Below are positions 1 to 6,908 of a stretch of DNA of 9,699 nucleotides, in pieces. The notes below the pieces were generated by a model, which saw nothing but the letters and a program-made list of their open reading frames with translations, did not search any database and was not told the origin of the DNA. Origin of the DNA: Caulobacteraceae bacterium (lineage in GTDB: Bacteria; Pseudomonadota; Alphaproteobacteria; Caulobacterales; Caulobacteraceae); the NCBI GenBank assembly GCA_003161535.1, contig PMOM01000283.1, forward strand, positions 1 through 9,699, in the 5' to 3' direction. The position numbers and the translations under genes were made by a program. Position 1 is the first letter of the stretch; each line of letters starts with the position of its first letter.

Positions 1-1740
1 GTCGGCGGCGCCGGCGGCGCGCCCAAGAATGAGGCCCTGCGCCAGTCCCTGGCCCGCCTCCCAGCGGTTGAAGAGATCGACGTCGGAGGCAAGCCGAACA
101 TAGGCGTCCTTGGCCGGCGCGTCGGTGGTCAGATTTACCGGGGCCGAAAAGCCGCGCAGAGCCGACAGCACCGGCGCCTCTTCGATTCCCTCCAGCCGAA
201 CTCGATGCTGCGGCGTATCGAAGACGATCAGGTCGGTATCGCGCAGGCAGCCGCCATCCTGGTCCAGCAGGCCGAAGCTCACCGGAATCGGCAGGGGCGC
301 CTTGGTTGGCTGCCCAGGCGTCGGCGCGGTGCTCTGGGCCAAGGTGAGGTCGAGGGTCTTGGCCGCGGCGTCGTAGACCGCATTGATATTGACCCTCGGC
401 GTGCCGGCCTGGTCATACCAGGCGAAGAATCCGGTGAGATCTCGACCCGAAACCTCCGCGAAACAGGCGATGAAGGCCTCCACCGTCGTGGCCTGGCCAT
501 CGCATCGTTCGAAATAGAGATCCATGCCGCGCCGGAAATCGGCATCGCCAAGCAGGGTCTTCAGCATACGGATGACCTCGGCGCCCTTCTCGTAAATCGT
601 CGCGGTGTAGAAGTTGTCGATCTTCAGATAGCTGGACGGCCGCACCGGATGCGCCATGGGACTGGCGTCCTCGGAAAACTGGCGCGCGCGCAATGTCTTG
701 ACCTGCTTGATCCGCTGAACGGCCTGTCCTCGCTGGTCGGCGCAGAAGCTCTGGTCGCGAAAGACGGTCAGGCCCTCTTTCAGACAAAGCTGAAACCAGT
801 CGCGGCAGGTGATGCGATTGCCCGTCCAGTTGTGGAAATATTCGTGGGCGACGACCCCTTCGATGCGCTCATAGTCCATATCGGTGGCCGTGGCCGGATC
901 GGCGAGCAGCAGGGACGAATTGAAGATATTAAGACCCTTGTTTTCCATCGCCCCAAAATTGAAGTCTCGCACCGCGACAATCATGAACAGGTCGAGATCG
1001 TACTCCCGCCCAAACGTCTCCTCGTCCCAGCGCATGGCCCGTTTGAGCGAATCCATGGCGTAGGCGGCGCGTGGCGCCATCCCCGGATCGACGAAGATGC
1101 GTAGGCGCACCGTGCGGCCCGTCATGGTCTCGAAGACGTCCTCCAGCACATCCAGCTCACCGGCGACCAGGGCGAACAGATAGCAGGGCTTGGGAAAAGG
1201 ATCGCTCCACACCGCGTAGTGCCGACCGCCGGGAAGTTCGCCGGCGTCGACCGGGTTGCCGTTGGAAAGCAGATGGCGAAAGGCCTTGGCCGCCTCGATC
1301 CGCACGGTGAATCGCGCCAGCACGTCGGGACGATCGGCGAACCAGGTGATCTTGCGAAATCCCTCCGCCTCGCACTGGGTGCAGAAGCGACCGCCGGAAA
1401 TATAGAGGCCTTCGAGGGCCTTGTTGGCTTGCGGGTCGATTTCGACTTCGGTTTCGAGGACGAAGGCGTTGGGAACGTCCAGCACCGTCAGCCACTCATC
1501 GTTGATGGCGAGTTCGGATGGCGCGAGGGATCGGCCGTCTATGGCCACGGAAATCGGCTTGAGCCGCTCGCCATTGAGCCTCAGGGGCTTGGCGTGTTCC
1601 CCGTTTCGCCGCATGGAAAGGCGCGCCTTCACCCGTGTCGCGCTGGGTTCAAGGTGGAAGTCCAGGCTGACCTCCTCGATCAGGAAGGCTGGCGGCCGGT
1701 AATCTGCGAGGCGGATCGGTCGGGGCGTTTCAGTGCGCAT
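1..1740 (-). CDS. pepN: Aminopeptidase N, M1 family zinc metallopeptidase (C-terminus cut by window edge)
   Basis: Removes N-terminal amino acids from peptides in the cytoplasm, a late step of protein turnover. The frame is open from the ATG at 1740 to the left edge, giving 580 residues; the family is about 870 long, so roughly the last 290 (most of the C-terminal helical domain) lie outside. Visible residues: substrate-binding GAMEN at 263-267; the zinc site HEYFH with H299, E300 and H303; the third zinc ligand E322 in LKEGLTVF; and the transition-state tyrosine Y383 in IYEKGAEVIRM. The N-terminal beta domain spans about 1-190, the catalytic domain about 190-440, and a beta-sandwich follows. 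Numbering runs within two residues of E. coli PepN. An in-frame TAA only four codons upstream fixes the ATG at 1740; no clear SD precedes it. It is divergent from the acyl-CoA dehydrogenase operon. Identity is very secure. Confidence 0.97.
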   Translation of the reverse strand, partial: MRTETPRPIRLADYRPPAFLIEEVSLDFHLEPSATRVKARLSMRRNGEHAKPLRLNGERLKPISVAIDGRSLAPSELAINDEWLTVLDVPNAFVLETEVEIDPQANKALEGLYISGGRFCTQCEAEGFRKITWFADRPDVLARFTVRIEAAKAFRHLLSNGNPVDAGELPGGRHYAVWSDPFPKPCYLFALVAGELDVLEDVFETMTGRTVRLRIFVDPGMAPRAAYAMDSLKRAMRWDEETFGREYDLDLFMIVAVRDFNFGAMENKGLNIFNSSLLLADPATATDMDYERIEGVVAHEYFHNWTGNRITCRDWFQLCLKEGLTVFRDQSFCADQRGQAVQRIKQVKTLRARQFSEDASPMAHPVRPSSYLKIDNFYTATIYEKGAEVIRMLKTLLGDADFRRGMDLYFERCDGQATTVEAFIACFAEVSGRDLTGFFAWYDQAGTPRVNINAVYDAAAKTLDLTLAQSTAPTPGQPTKAPLPIPVSFGLLDQDGGCLRDTDLIVFDTPQHRVRLEGIEEAPVLSALRGFSAPVNLTTDAPAKDAYVRLASDVDLFNRWEAGQGLAQGLILGRAAGAAD

Positions 1741-1900
1741 GATGGCGGTTTAACGCCGACACCGGCCTTGCGCCATGATGTCGGCCACAAATCCATCCAA
1801 TCGCCGATCCAGCTTGACGTATGGTTAGTCTTCCCCCGGCGCGAAAGCCGCGTATCGTTAAGGTTTGGCCAAGCCGAGCGGCCGCGAAACGGATGCCAAG
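1741..1900. promoter_or_regulatory. Divergent intergenic region between pepN and the acyl-CoA dehydrogenase operon
   Basis: The two genes are transcribed away from each other, so both promoters should lie in or near these 160 bp. A TTGACG at 1814-1819 matches the alphaproteobacterial -35 consensus on the plus strand, but no convincing -10 box follows at the usual spacing, so no promoter position is assigned. Its role as promoter region is inferred from gene orientation alone. Confidence 0.5.
1755..1785. repeat. 7-bp inverted repeat upstream of pepN
   Basis: GCCGACA at 1755-1761 and TGTCGGC at 1779-1785 are perfect reverse complements separated by 17 nt. In the pepN leader they would form a hairpin ending about 15 nt before the start codon, with a small GGC/GCC stem possible in the loop. 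It could be an operator or an mRNA structure, but a 7-bp match in GC-rich DNA may be chance. Confidence 0.35.
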
Positions 1901-3016
1901 ATGGATTTCGACTTTTCCGACGACCAGAAGTTTCTCAAGACCGAGGCCCGCAAATTCCTCGATGCGCGCTGCGGCGTCGCGGTCGTGCGAGGCGTTCTCG
2001 ACGATGGCGCCAAGGCGTATGACGCGGAGCTGTGGAAGGCGGTGGCCGGGCAAGGCTGGCTGGGGGTGAACATTCCCGAGGCGCATGGCGGACTAGGCCT
2101 GGGCGGCGTCGAACTGTGCGCCATCGCCGAGGAGCTTGGCCGCGCCCTCGCGCCCATCCCGTTCGCCTCGACGGTCTATTTTGTCGCCGAGGCGCTGATG
2201 TTGGCCGGTTCCCAGGCTCAGAAAGCCAAGTGGCTTCCAAAGATCGCCGCCGGCGAGGTGATTGGCTGTTTCGCCACCGTCGAGAGGCCCGGCGTGCTTA
2301 CCGAAGCTCAAGTCCAGGCCAAGGTGGAGGGCGGCAAGCTCACCGGCGTCAAACTACCTGTCACGGACGGCGATATCGCCGATCTGGCCGTGGTCCTGGC
2401 CAAGCAGGCCGGCCGCGGCAGCCTCTATCTGGTTGAGCTGGCCGGACCCGGCGTGGCGCGAGAGGTTCTCACGACCTTGGATCCCACGCGCAGCGCCGCC
2501 AGGCTCGTATTCACCGGCGCGACCGCTGAACCGCTGGGCGACCCCGGCGAGGGCATGTCGCTGGCCGAGGCGATCCTCGACCGCGCCGCCGTCATGCTGG
2601 CTTTCGAACAGGTCGGCGGAGCGGACCGCGCGCTTGAGATGGCCAAGGAATACGCCATGCAGCGCTACGCATTCGGCCGGCCCATCGGCAGCTATCAGGC
2701 CATCAAGCACAAGTTGGCCGACATCTACATCAAGAACGAGCTGGCCCGCTCCAATGCCTACTACGGGGCGTGGGCGCTGGGCGCCGGGGGCTCCCAACTG
2801 CCGCTGGCGGCCGCGGCGGCTCGGGTCGCTGCGTGCGAGGCCTTCTGGTTCGCGGCCAAGGAGAACCTGCAGACCCACGGCGGCATGGGCTTCACCTGGG
2901 ATGTCGACTGCCACCTCTACTATCGCCGCGCTCAGCAGCTTGGCCTCGTCGCCGGCGGCGCCAAGGCTTGGAAAGAACGCTTGGTGAGTCAGCTCGAACG
3001 CCGCAACGCCGCCTGA
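1901..3016 (+). CDS. Acyl-CoA dehydrogenase family protein, FadE27/FadE18-like partner subunit
   Basis: A 371-residue acyl-CoA dehydrogenase-fold protein, presumably FAD-linked oxidation of an acyl-CoA thioester. It opens MDFDFSDDQKFLKTEARKF; the C-terminal domain has EQVGGADRAL, QRYAFGRPIGSYQAIKHKLAD and HGGMGFTW. The middle domain lacks the usual TEP-x-GSD flavin/substrate motif, showing a degenerate GCFATVERPG. The two positions that carry the catalytic glutamate in this superfamily appear to be aspartate: D227 in the LDRAAV helix and D334 after GMGFTW. The ATG at 1901 was chosen over an in-frame TTG at 1865 because family members begin at this MDFxF sequence; the SD is weak either way. 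The gene for the second dehydrogenase starts 20 bp downstream, so the two are probably co-transcribed. I infer it is one chain of a mixed tetramer; the substrate (fatty, branched or sterol/terpenoid side chain) cannot be told. Confidence 0.9.
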   Translation: MDFDFSDDQKFLKTEARKFLDARCGVAVVRGVLDDGAKAYDAELWKAVAGQGWLGVNIPEAHGGLGLGGVELCAIAEELGRALAPIPFASTVYFVAEALMLAGSQAQKAKWLPKIAAGEVIGCFATVERPGVLTEAQVQAKVEGGKLTGVKLPVTDGDIADLAVVLAKQAGRGSLYLVELAGPGVAREVLTTLDPTRSAARLVFTGATAEPLGDPGEGMSLAEAILDRAAVMLAFEQVGGADRALEMAKEYAMQRYAFGRPIGSYQAIKHKLADIYIKNELARSNAYYGAWALGAGGSQLPLAAAAARVAACEAFWFAAKENLQTHGGMGFTWDVDCHLYYRRAQQLGLVAGGAKAWKERLVSQLERRNAA

Positions 3017-3024
3017 AATCGCGC

Positions 3025-3029
3025 GAGGA
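3025..3029 (+). promoter_or_regulatory. Shine-Dalgarno GAGGA deciding the second dehydrogenase start
   Basis: GAGGA lies 7 nt before the ATG at 3037. It rules out the longer frame that reads back to 2770, which would overlap the upstream gene by about 250 bp and has no family similarity there. Confidence 0.75.
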
Positions 3030-3036
3030 AACCACG

Positions 3037-4260
3037 ATGGATTTCAACGATACCTCCGAAGAAGCCGCCTATCGCAAAGAGGTGCGCGCCTGGCTGAAGG
3101 CCAATGCCCCCAGGACCAAGGGCGCCCGCGACGGCGGCCTGGAGGATCCGGTCAGCATGGACGATTCCCGCGCCTGGCAGCGCAAAAAGGCCGAAGCCGG
3201 CTATGCCTGCATCACCTGGCCAAAAGCGTGGGGCGGCGGCGGCGGCGCGGCGTGGCAGTCGGTGATCTTCGGACAGGAGGAAGCCGCTTTCCAGACGCCA
3301 GCCAATCCGTTCGCCATCGGTCTTGGCATGTGCGTGCCCACCGTGATGACCGTGGGCAATGAGGCGGACAAGCAGAGGTTTGTGCGCCCGGCGGTGCTTG
3401 GCGAAGAGATCTGGTGCCAGCTGTTTTCCGAGCCCTCTGGTGGTTCCGACGCCGCCGCGGCTCGCACCCGGGCGGTGAAAGACGGCGACGACTGGGTGAT
3501 CAATGGTCAGAAAGTGTGGACCAGCGGCGCCCACTTTTCCGACTTCGGCCTGCTCCTGGCCCGAACCGATCCGGACGTCCCCAAGCACAAGGGGCTGACC
3601 ATGTTCTGGATCGACATGAAAGCGAGCGGCGTCGAGGTGCGGCCGATCCATCAGATGTCGGGCGCCTCCAACTTCAATGAGGTCTATTTCACCGACCTGC
3701 GCGTCAAGGATTCGCAGCGGGTCGGCGCCGTCGGCGAAGGCTGGCGCGTCGCGCTGGTTACCCTGATGAACGAGCGGCTGTCGGTCGGCGGCGGTGGCGG
3801 CGGTTCAAACTACCGACGCTTGCTCGCCCTGGCCGGCGATATCCAGACGCTCACCGGACTGGGGGTCAAGGACGCCGCTCTGCGCGAGAAGATCGCCGAA
3901 TGGTACGTCCAGGCCGAGGGCCTGAAGTACACCACCTTCCGCACCATGACCGCTCTGTCGCGCGGCCAGACGCCGGGTCCGGAGAGCTCCATCGGCAAGG
4001 TGGTCTCCGCCACCCTGATGCAGGACATGGCCAACACGGCGCTGGAATTGGAAGATCAGTTCGGCATCATCAGCGATCCGGCCAACGCCCCCCTCGCCGG
4101 AGGGTTTCAGACGGCCCTGATGAACGCGCCGGGCCTGCGCATCGCCGGCGGCACCGACGAGATTTTGCGCAACATCATCGCCGAACGCGTGCTGGGCCTG
4201 CCGCAGGATGTGAGGCTGGATAAGGACGTCGCCTTCAAGGACATCCCGACGGGGCGGTAG
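3037..4260 (+). CDS. Acyl-CoA dehydrogenase, FadE6/17/26-like catalytic subunit
   Basis: A 407-residue FAD-dependent acyl-CoA dehydrogenase that would pass electrons to electron-transfer flavoprotein. The middle domain carries the canonical FSEPSGGSDAAAARTRA flavin/substrate motif followed by WVINGQKVWTSGAHFSDFG. The C-terminus ends with GGTDEILRNIIAERVLGLP, the conserved closing motif. E246 in LMNERLSVG sits where isovaleryl- and long-chain acyl-CoA dehydrogenases keep their catalytic base (the helix-G ER motif), so it is the likely base here. The C-terminal domain lacks the Q-x-HGG-x-G segment present in the neighbouring gene. Six consecutive glycines (251-256) follow the helix-G glutamate. 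It is preceded by a good SD, lies 20 bp after its partner, and the two probably make a heterotetramer like the mycobacterial FadE pairs. The substrate is unknown. Confidence 0.93.
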   Translation: MDFNDTSEEAAYRKEVRAWLKANAPRTKGARDGGLEDPVSMDDSRAWQRKKAEAGYACITWPKAWGGGGGAAWQSVIFGQEEAAFQTPANPFAIGLGMCVPTVMTVGNEADKQRFVRPAVLGEEIWCQLFSEPSGGSDAAAARTRAVKDGDDWVINGQKVWTSGAHFSDFGLLLARTDPDVPKHKGLTMFWIDMKASGVEVRPIHQMSGASNFNEVYFTDLRVKDSQRVGAVGEGWRVALVTLMNERLSVGGGGGGSNYRRLLALAGDIQTLTGLGVKDAALREKIAEWYVQAEGLKYTTFRTMTALSRGQTPGPESSIGKVVSATLMQDMANTALELEDQFGIISDPANAPLAGGFQTALMNAPGLRIAGGTDEILRNIIAERVLGLPQDVRLDKDVAFKDIPTGR

Positions 4261-4373
4261 GGGTTTCGCCGCCAGGTGACTTGCCTCGCGGGCCGTTAGG
4301 TCTCAACCTCTGCCGCAGGTGCGCCGAGTTCTGGAGACCCTTCCTCAGGCATTGATGCTGCGGGGCTAAGACT

Positions 4374-6032
4374 ATGAGAGGTTCCAAAAACCAAGTCCGA
4401 AGCGAGGGCGCCGAGATCTCGATCGGGCGTCGCGGGGTGCTGGCGGGGGCGGCGGCGGCAGTTAGCCTCGCCGTGACGCGCGCGCCCGCCGAGCCGATCG
4501 CCACATCCGCGACCGGCATCGTGGCCACAAGCCATGGGCCGGTGATTGGCCTGGTCTCCGAAGGCATCCAGACCTTCAAGGGCTTGCGCTACGCCGCGCC
4601 GCCCTTGGGGCGGCTCAGGTTCATGCCGCCAAGTGAGCCTTCGGCTTGGACCGAGCCGGCGTCGGGCCTCTTTTACGGCGCCGCCGCCATGCAGCTTGCC
4701 AGCGGCGGCTCGGCGGTCAGCTATCCAGGCGACGTGGGCGCCGCCCTCGGTCAAGGCATGGATTCGCCTCAGGATGTCGTGCGCCAGCACGAGGACTGCC
4801 TGTTCCTCAACGTGTGGACGCCCGCGCTGGGCGACGGGCGCAAGCGGCCCGTCATGGTGTGGCTGCACGGCGGCGGCTTCAACTACGGCTCCGGCAGTTG
4901 GCCGTTCTACGACGGTCACAATCTCGCCAAGCGTCACGATGTGGTGGTGGTCACCCTCAATCACCGCCTGAACATCTTTGGCTATCTTGAACTCTCCGAC
5001 CTGGGCGCGCCGGGGTCGGGAAACGCCGGCATGCTCGACCTGGTCGCCGCGCTCCGATGGGTGCGGGACAATATCGCCGGGTTTGGTGGCGATGCCGGCA
5101 ACGTCACCATCTTCGGTCAGTCGGGCGGAGGGGCCAAGGTCTCAACCCTCTTGGCCATGCCCGCCGCCAAGGGTCTCTTTCATCGCGGCATCATCGAAAG
5201 CGGCCCGGGGCTGCGCGGCATGCCCCAGCCCGCCGCAGCGGCGTTCGCCAGGACAGTGATGAAGGACGCCGGCGCGGCGGACCTTCCCGCCTTACAGGCG
5301 CTCTCCGCCGATCGGCTGCTCGCGGTGGCGCAGATGCGCGGGGGCGGCGGGGGATTTAGCGGACTGCGCTGGGGTCCGGTGGTGGACGGCAAGGTGCTGC
5401 CGGAAAACCCGTTTGATCCGGTGGCCTCGCCGCTTGGCGCGGCTGTGCCGGTGATGGTGGGATGCACGGCCAACGAACAGACGCTCTACAATGTCGGTCA
5501 ACCCTGGTGGGGCAAGCTCACCGACGCGGAGCTGGATGAGAAGGTAAAGCTCATACCCGGCGGCAAAGGCCCGGCCCTGGTCGCAGCCTTTCGAAAACTG
5601 CATCCCGACCACTCGCCAAGTTATCTCTACACCGACGTCGCCGGCGCGCTGGGGGCGTTCAATGGTTCGGTATTGCTTGCCGAACGCAAGGCGGCGCAAC
5701 ACGCGGCGCCGGTCTATCTCTATATCTGGGAATGGGGGGCGCCGGTTGACGGCGGCATCCTGAAGGCTCCCCACACGATGGAAATCCCCTTCGCCTTCGA
5801 CAATATCGACAAGGGTCCGATCCTGCTTGGTTCAGCCCCCTCAACCCAGGCCCTGGCGCATCAAACATCCTCGACCTGGGTGGCGTTCGCCAGAGCGGGC
5901 GATCCCAATCACCCGCGGCTTCCGCACTGGCCTCCCTACGATGCAGACCGGCGCTCCACCATGATCTTCAACATTGACAGTCGGGTGGTCGATGATCCCA
6001 ACAGCGAGGTCCGGCGCATCCTCCAGTCATGA
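4374..6032 (+). CDS. Type-B carboxylesterase/lipase, exported, alpha/beta hydrolase
   Basis: A 552-residue serine esterase, typical length for the type-B carboxylesterase (PnbA/cholinesterase-like) family, hydrolysing carboxylic esters. The N-terminus has a twin-arginine-like signal: R19-R20 in GRRGVLAG, an alanine-rich hydrophobic stretch to about residue 35, and a likely cleavage after APA (39), so Tat export to the periplasm is inferred. The oxyanion hole HGGGF begins at H165; the family signature EDCLFLNVWTP precedes it. The nucleophile is S250 in FGQSGGG, where the commoner form is GESAG. The rest of the triad is probably E368 in TANEQ and H467 in PHTMEIPF. All key residues are intact. 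A weak G-rich stretch at 4362-4365 is the only SD candidate. It overlaps the next gene by 4 nt, implying translational coupling. Natural substrate unknown. Confidence 0.93.
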   Translation: MRGSKNQVRSEGAEISIGRRGVLAGAAAAVSLAVTRAPAEPIATSATGIVATSHGPVIGLVSEGIQTFKGLRYAAPPLGRLRFMPPSEPSAWTEPASGLFYGAAAMQLASGGSAVSYPGDVGAALGQGMDSPQDVVRQHEDCLFLNVWTPALGDGRKRPVMVWLHGGGFNYGSGSWPFYDGHNLAKRHDVVVVTLNHRLNIFGYLELSDLGAPGSGNAGMLDLVAALRWVRDNIAGFGGDAGNVTIFGQSGGGAKVSTLLAMPAAKGLFHRGIIESGPGLRGMPQPAAAAFARTVMKDAGAADLPALQALSADRLLAVAQMRGGGGGFSGLRWGPVVDGKVLPENPFDPVASPLGAAVPVMVGCTANEQTLYNVGQPWWGKLTDAELDEKVKLIPGGKGPALVAAFRKLHPDHSPSYLYTDVAGALGAFNGSVLLAERKAAQHAAPVYLYIWEWGAPVDGGILKAPHTMEIPFAFDNIDKGPILLGSAPSTQALAHQTSSTWVAFARAGDPNHPRLPHWPPYDADRRSTMIFNIDSRVVDDPNSEVRRILQS

Positions 6033-6508
6033 GCGTCGCCTTCACCAAAGAGCAAGACGCCGAAGCGGCGGCGGCGGATCTGCCTGACCGACCGATTTCC
6101 GCTCACCCCAATCTGGTCACCCCCGAAGGGCTGGCGGCGCTGGATGAGGCTCTGAAGTCGGCGCGCTCCGCCTACGCCGCCGCCCTCGCCAGCGACGATG
6201 TCCAGGCCGATCGAACCCCCATGGCCAGGGCCGTGCGCGATCTGCGCTACTACGCGGCGCGCCGCGCCAGCGCGCAGCTCGCCCCCTCCGGGAAGCCAGC
6301 CGACGTGGCGCGATTCGGCTCCCACGTAACCTTCGATCGGCCGGATGGACGGCGCCAATCGTTCCGCATCGTCGGCGAGGACGAGGCCGACCCCGCCCGA
6401 GGCGCCATTTCATATGTCTCGCCTCTGGCCCAAGCTCTTCTTGGCAAGGCGGTCGGCGACACCGCCCAGGTCGCCGGCGATGAGATCGAGATTGTCGGCG
6501 TCGTTTGA
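6029..6508 (+). CDS. GreA/GreB-family protein (RNA polymerase secondary-channel type) with non-canonical coiled-coil tip
   Basis: A 159-residue cytoplasmic protein whose C-terminal half (about 92-159) is a clear GreA/GreB C-terminal domain: FGSHVTF, FRIVGEDEADP, ISYVSPLAQALLGKAVGD, and a closing EIEIVGVV. This FKBP-like domain docks on the RNA polymerase secondary channel. Residues about 30-85 should form the two-helix coiled coil. Before it is a charged leader with LPDRPISAHPNLVTP. In GreA the tip carries an aspartate and a glutamate that stimulate transcript cleavage; aligning RDLRYYAARR here with the NAEYHAAR segment puts arginines R67 and R70 there, although D56, D57 and D61 lie nearby. 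It may therefore bind polymerase without classic cleavage activity. Its ATG overlaps the esterase stop (ATGA) with no SD of its own, so it is likely translated by coupling. Family certain; activity uncertain. Confidence 0.9.
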   Translation: MSVAFTKEQDAEAAAADLPDRPISAHPNLVTPEGLAALDEALKSARSAYAAALASDDVQADRTPMARAVRDLRYYAARRASAQLAPSGKPADVARFGSHVTFDRPDGRRQSFRIVGEDEADPARGAISYVSPLAQALLGKAVGDTAQVAGDEIEIVGVV

Positions 6509-6597
6509 ACGGCGTTTCTCGATTCTCTGGGTCATAGGCGCCTTTTGAACCAATCGCGCCGTCAAGGGTTACCCAGCACATCACGCCCACGCTTGAT

Positions 6598-6610
6598 GCC
6601 CGCTACGGGC
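6598..6610 (+). other. Small hairpin in the leader of the 55-residue gene
   Basis: GCCCG-CTA-CGGGC is a perfect 5-bp stem with a 3-nt loop, about 37 nt before the GTG start at 6648. No T-run follows, so it is not a convincing terminator of the upstream gene; it may be a leader structure or chance. Confidence 0.25.
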
Positions 6611-6635
6611 GATCGGCGCAATTTCGCGTCACCCT

Positions 6636-6640
6636 AGGAG
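6636..6640 (+). promoter_or_regulatory. Shine-Dalgarno AGGAG supporting a GTG start
   Basis: AGGAG lies 7 nt before the GTG at 6648. It is among the strongest ribosome sites in the window and is the main reason to accept the short gene behind it. Confidence 0.8.
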
Positions 6641-6647
6641 AAGTTTT

Positions 6648-6815
6648 GTGAAAATCATTCTTGCGGGCGCGCTCGCCCTTTCGATGATCGCCGCCGGCGC
6701 CGCCAGCGCCCAACCCTATGATCAGCGCCAGGATCGCCATGACAATTATGGACGCCATGGCCATCAGAGCTGTTCCTGGAGACATCACCACCGCGAATGT
6801 CGCTGGACGCGCTAG
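6648..6815 (+). CDS. Small exported His-rich protein (55 aa), function unknown
   Basis: A GTG-initiated frame of 55 residues. Residues 1-21 (opening MKIILAGALALSM, ending AASA) form a classic Sec signal peptide with cleavage before QPYDQ, leaving about 34 mature residues. The mature part is polar and rich in His, Arg and aromatics (HDNYGRHGHQ), with two cysteines, C42 and C51, framing a WRHHHREC segment; the cysteines could form a disulfide in the periplasm, and the histidines could bind metal. I recall similar tiny His/Trp/Cys secreted proteins in Caulobacterales, but no function is known to me. A strong SD and a hairpin terminator just after the stop make it look like an independent monocistronic gene. 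It is not a broken longer gene: signal, mature part and stop are all intact. Confidence 0.85.
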   Translation: MKIILAGALALSMIAAGAASAQPYDQRQDRHDNYGRHGHQSCSWRHHHRECRWTR

Positions 6816-6823
6816 TCAAAGAT

Positions 6824-6851
6824 GAGGGCCGTTCCCCATGGGGCGGCCCTC
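6824..6851 (+). terminator. Probable intrinsic terminator
   Basis: GAGGGCCG (6824-6831) pairs perfectly with CGGCCCTC (6844-6851); the loop adds an inner CCC/GGG pairing. The trailing sequence CGTTTGCGTT is only moderately T-rich. It begins 8 nt after the stop of the 55-residue gene, the right place for a terminator of that transcript. Confidence 0.7.
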
Positions 6852-6908
6852 GTTTGCGTTCCTGTTGGGGTGAAACACCGCCTGACCAGGATCGCAGACT
6901 GCAATCAT

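Noticed and set aside
205..1104. 299-codon plus-strand frame at the left end
   Set aside because: It lies antisense to the zinc site and GAMEN region of pepN; it has no family resemblance.
1814..1842. TTGACG as a -35 promoter element for the dehydrogenase operon
   Set aside because: No believable -10 element lies 10-18 nt downstream on the same strand; a single hexamer is weak evidence.
1865..1900. TTG start adding 12 residues to the first dehydrogenase
   Set aside because: The family begins at MDFDF; the extra residues show no similarity and TTG is a rare start.
2770..3036. Upstream extension of the second dehydrogenase to an ATG at 2770
   Set aside because: It would overlap the first dehydrogenase by about 250 bp in another frame with an Arg/Gly-rich translation. 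The ATG at 3037 has a good SD and matches the family N-terminus.
4299..4339. GGTCTC/GAGACC inverted repeat between the dehydrogenase pair and the esterase as a terminator
   Set aside because: Only 6 bp with a 29-nt loop and no T-run after it; more likely chance. The 113-bp gap shows no other clear element.
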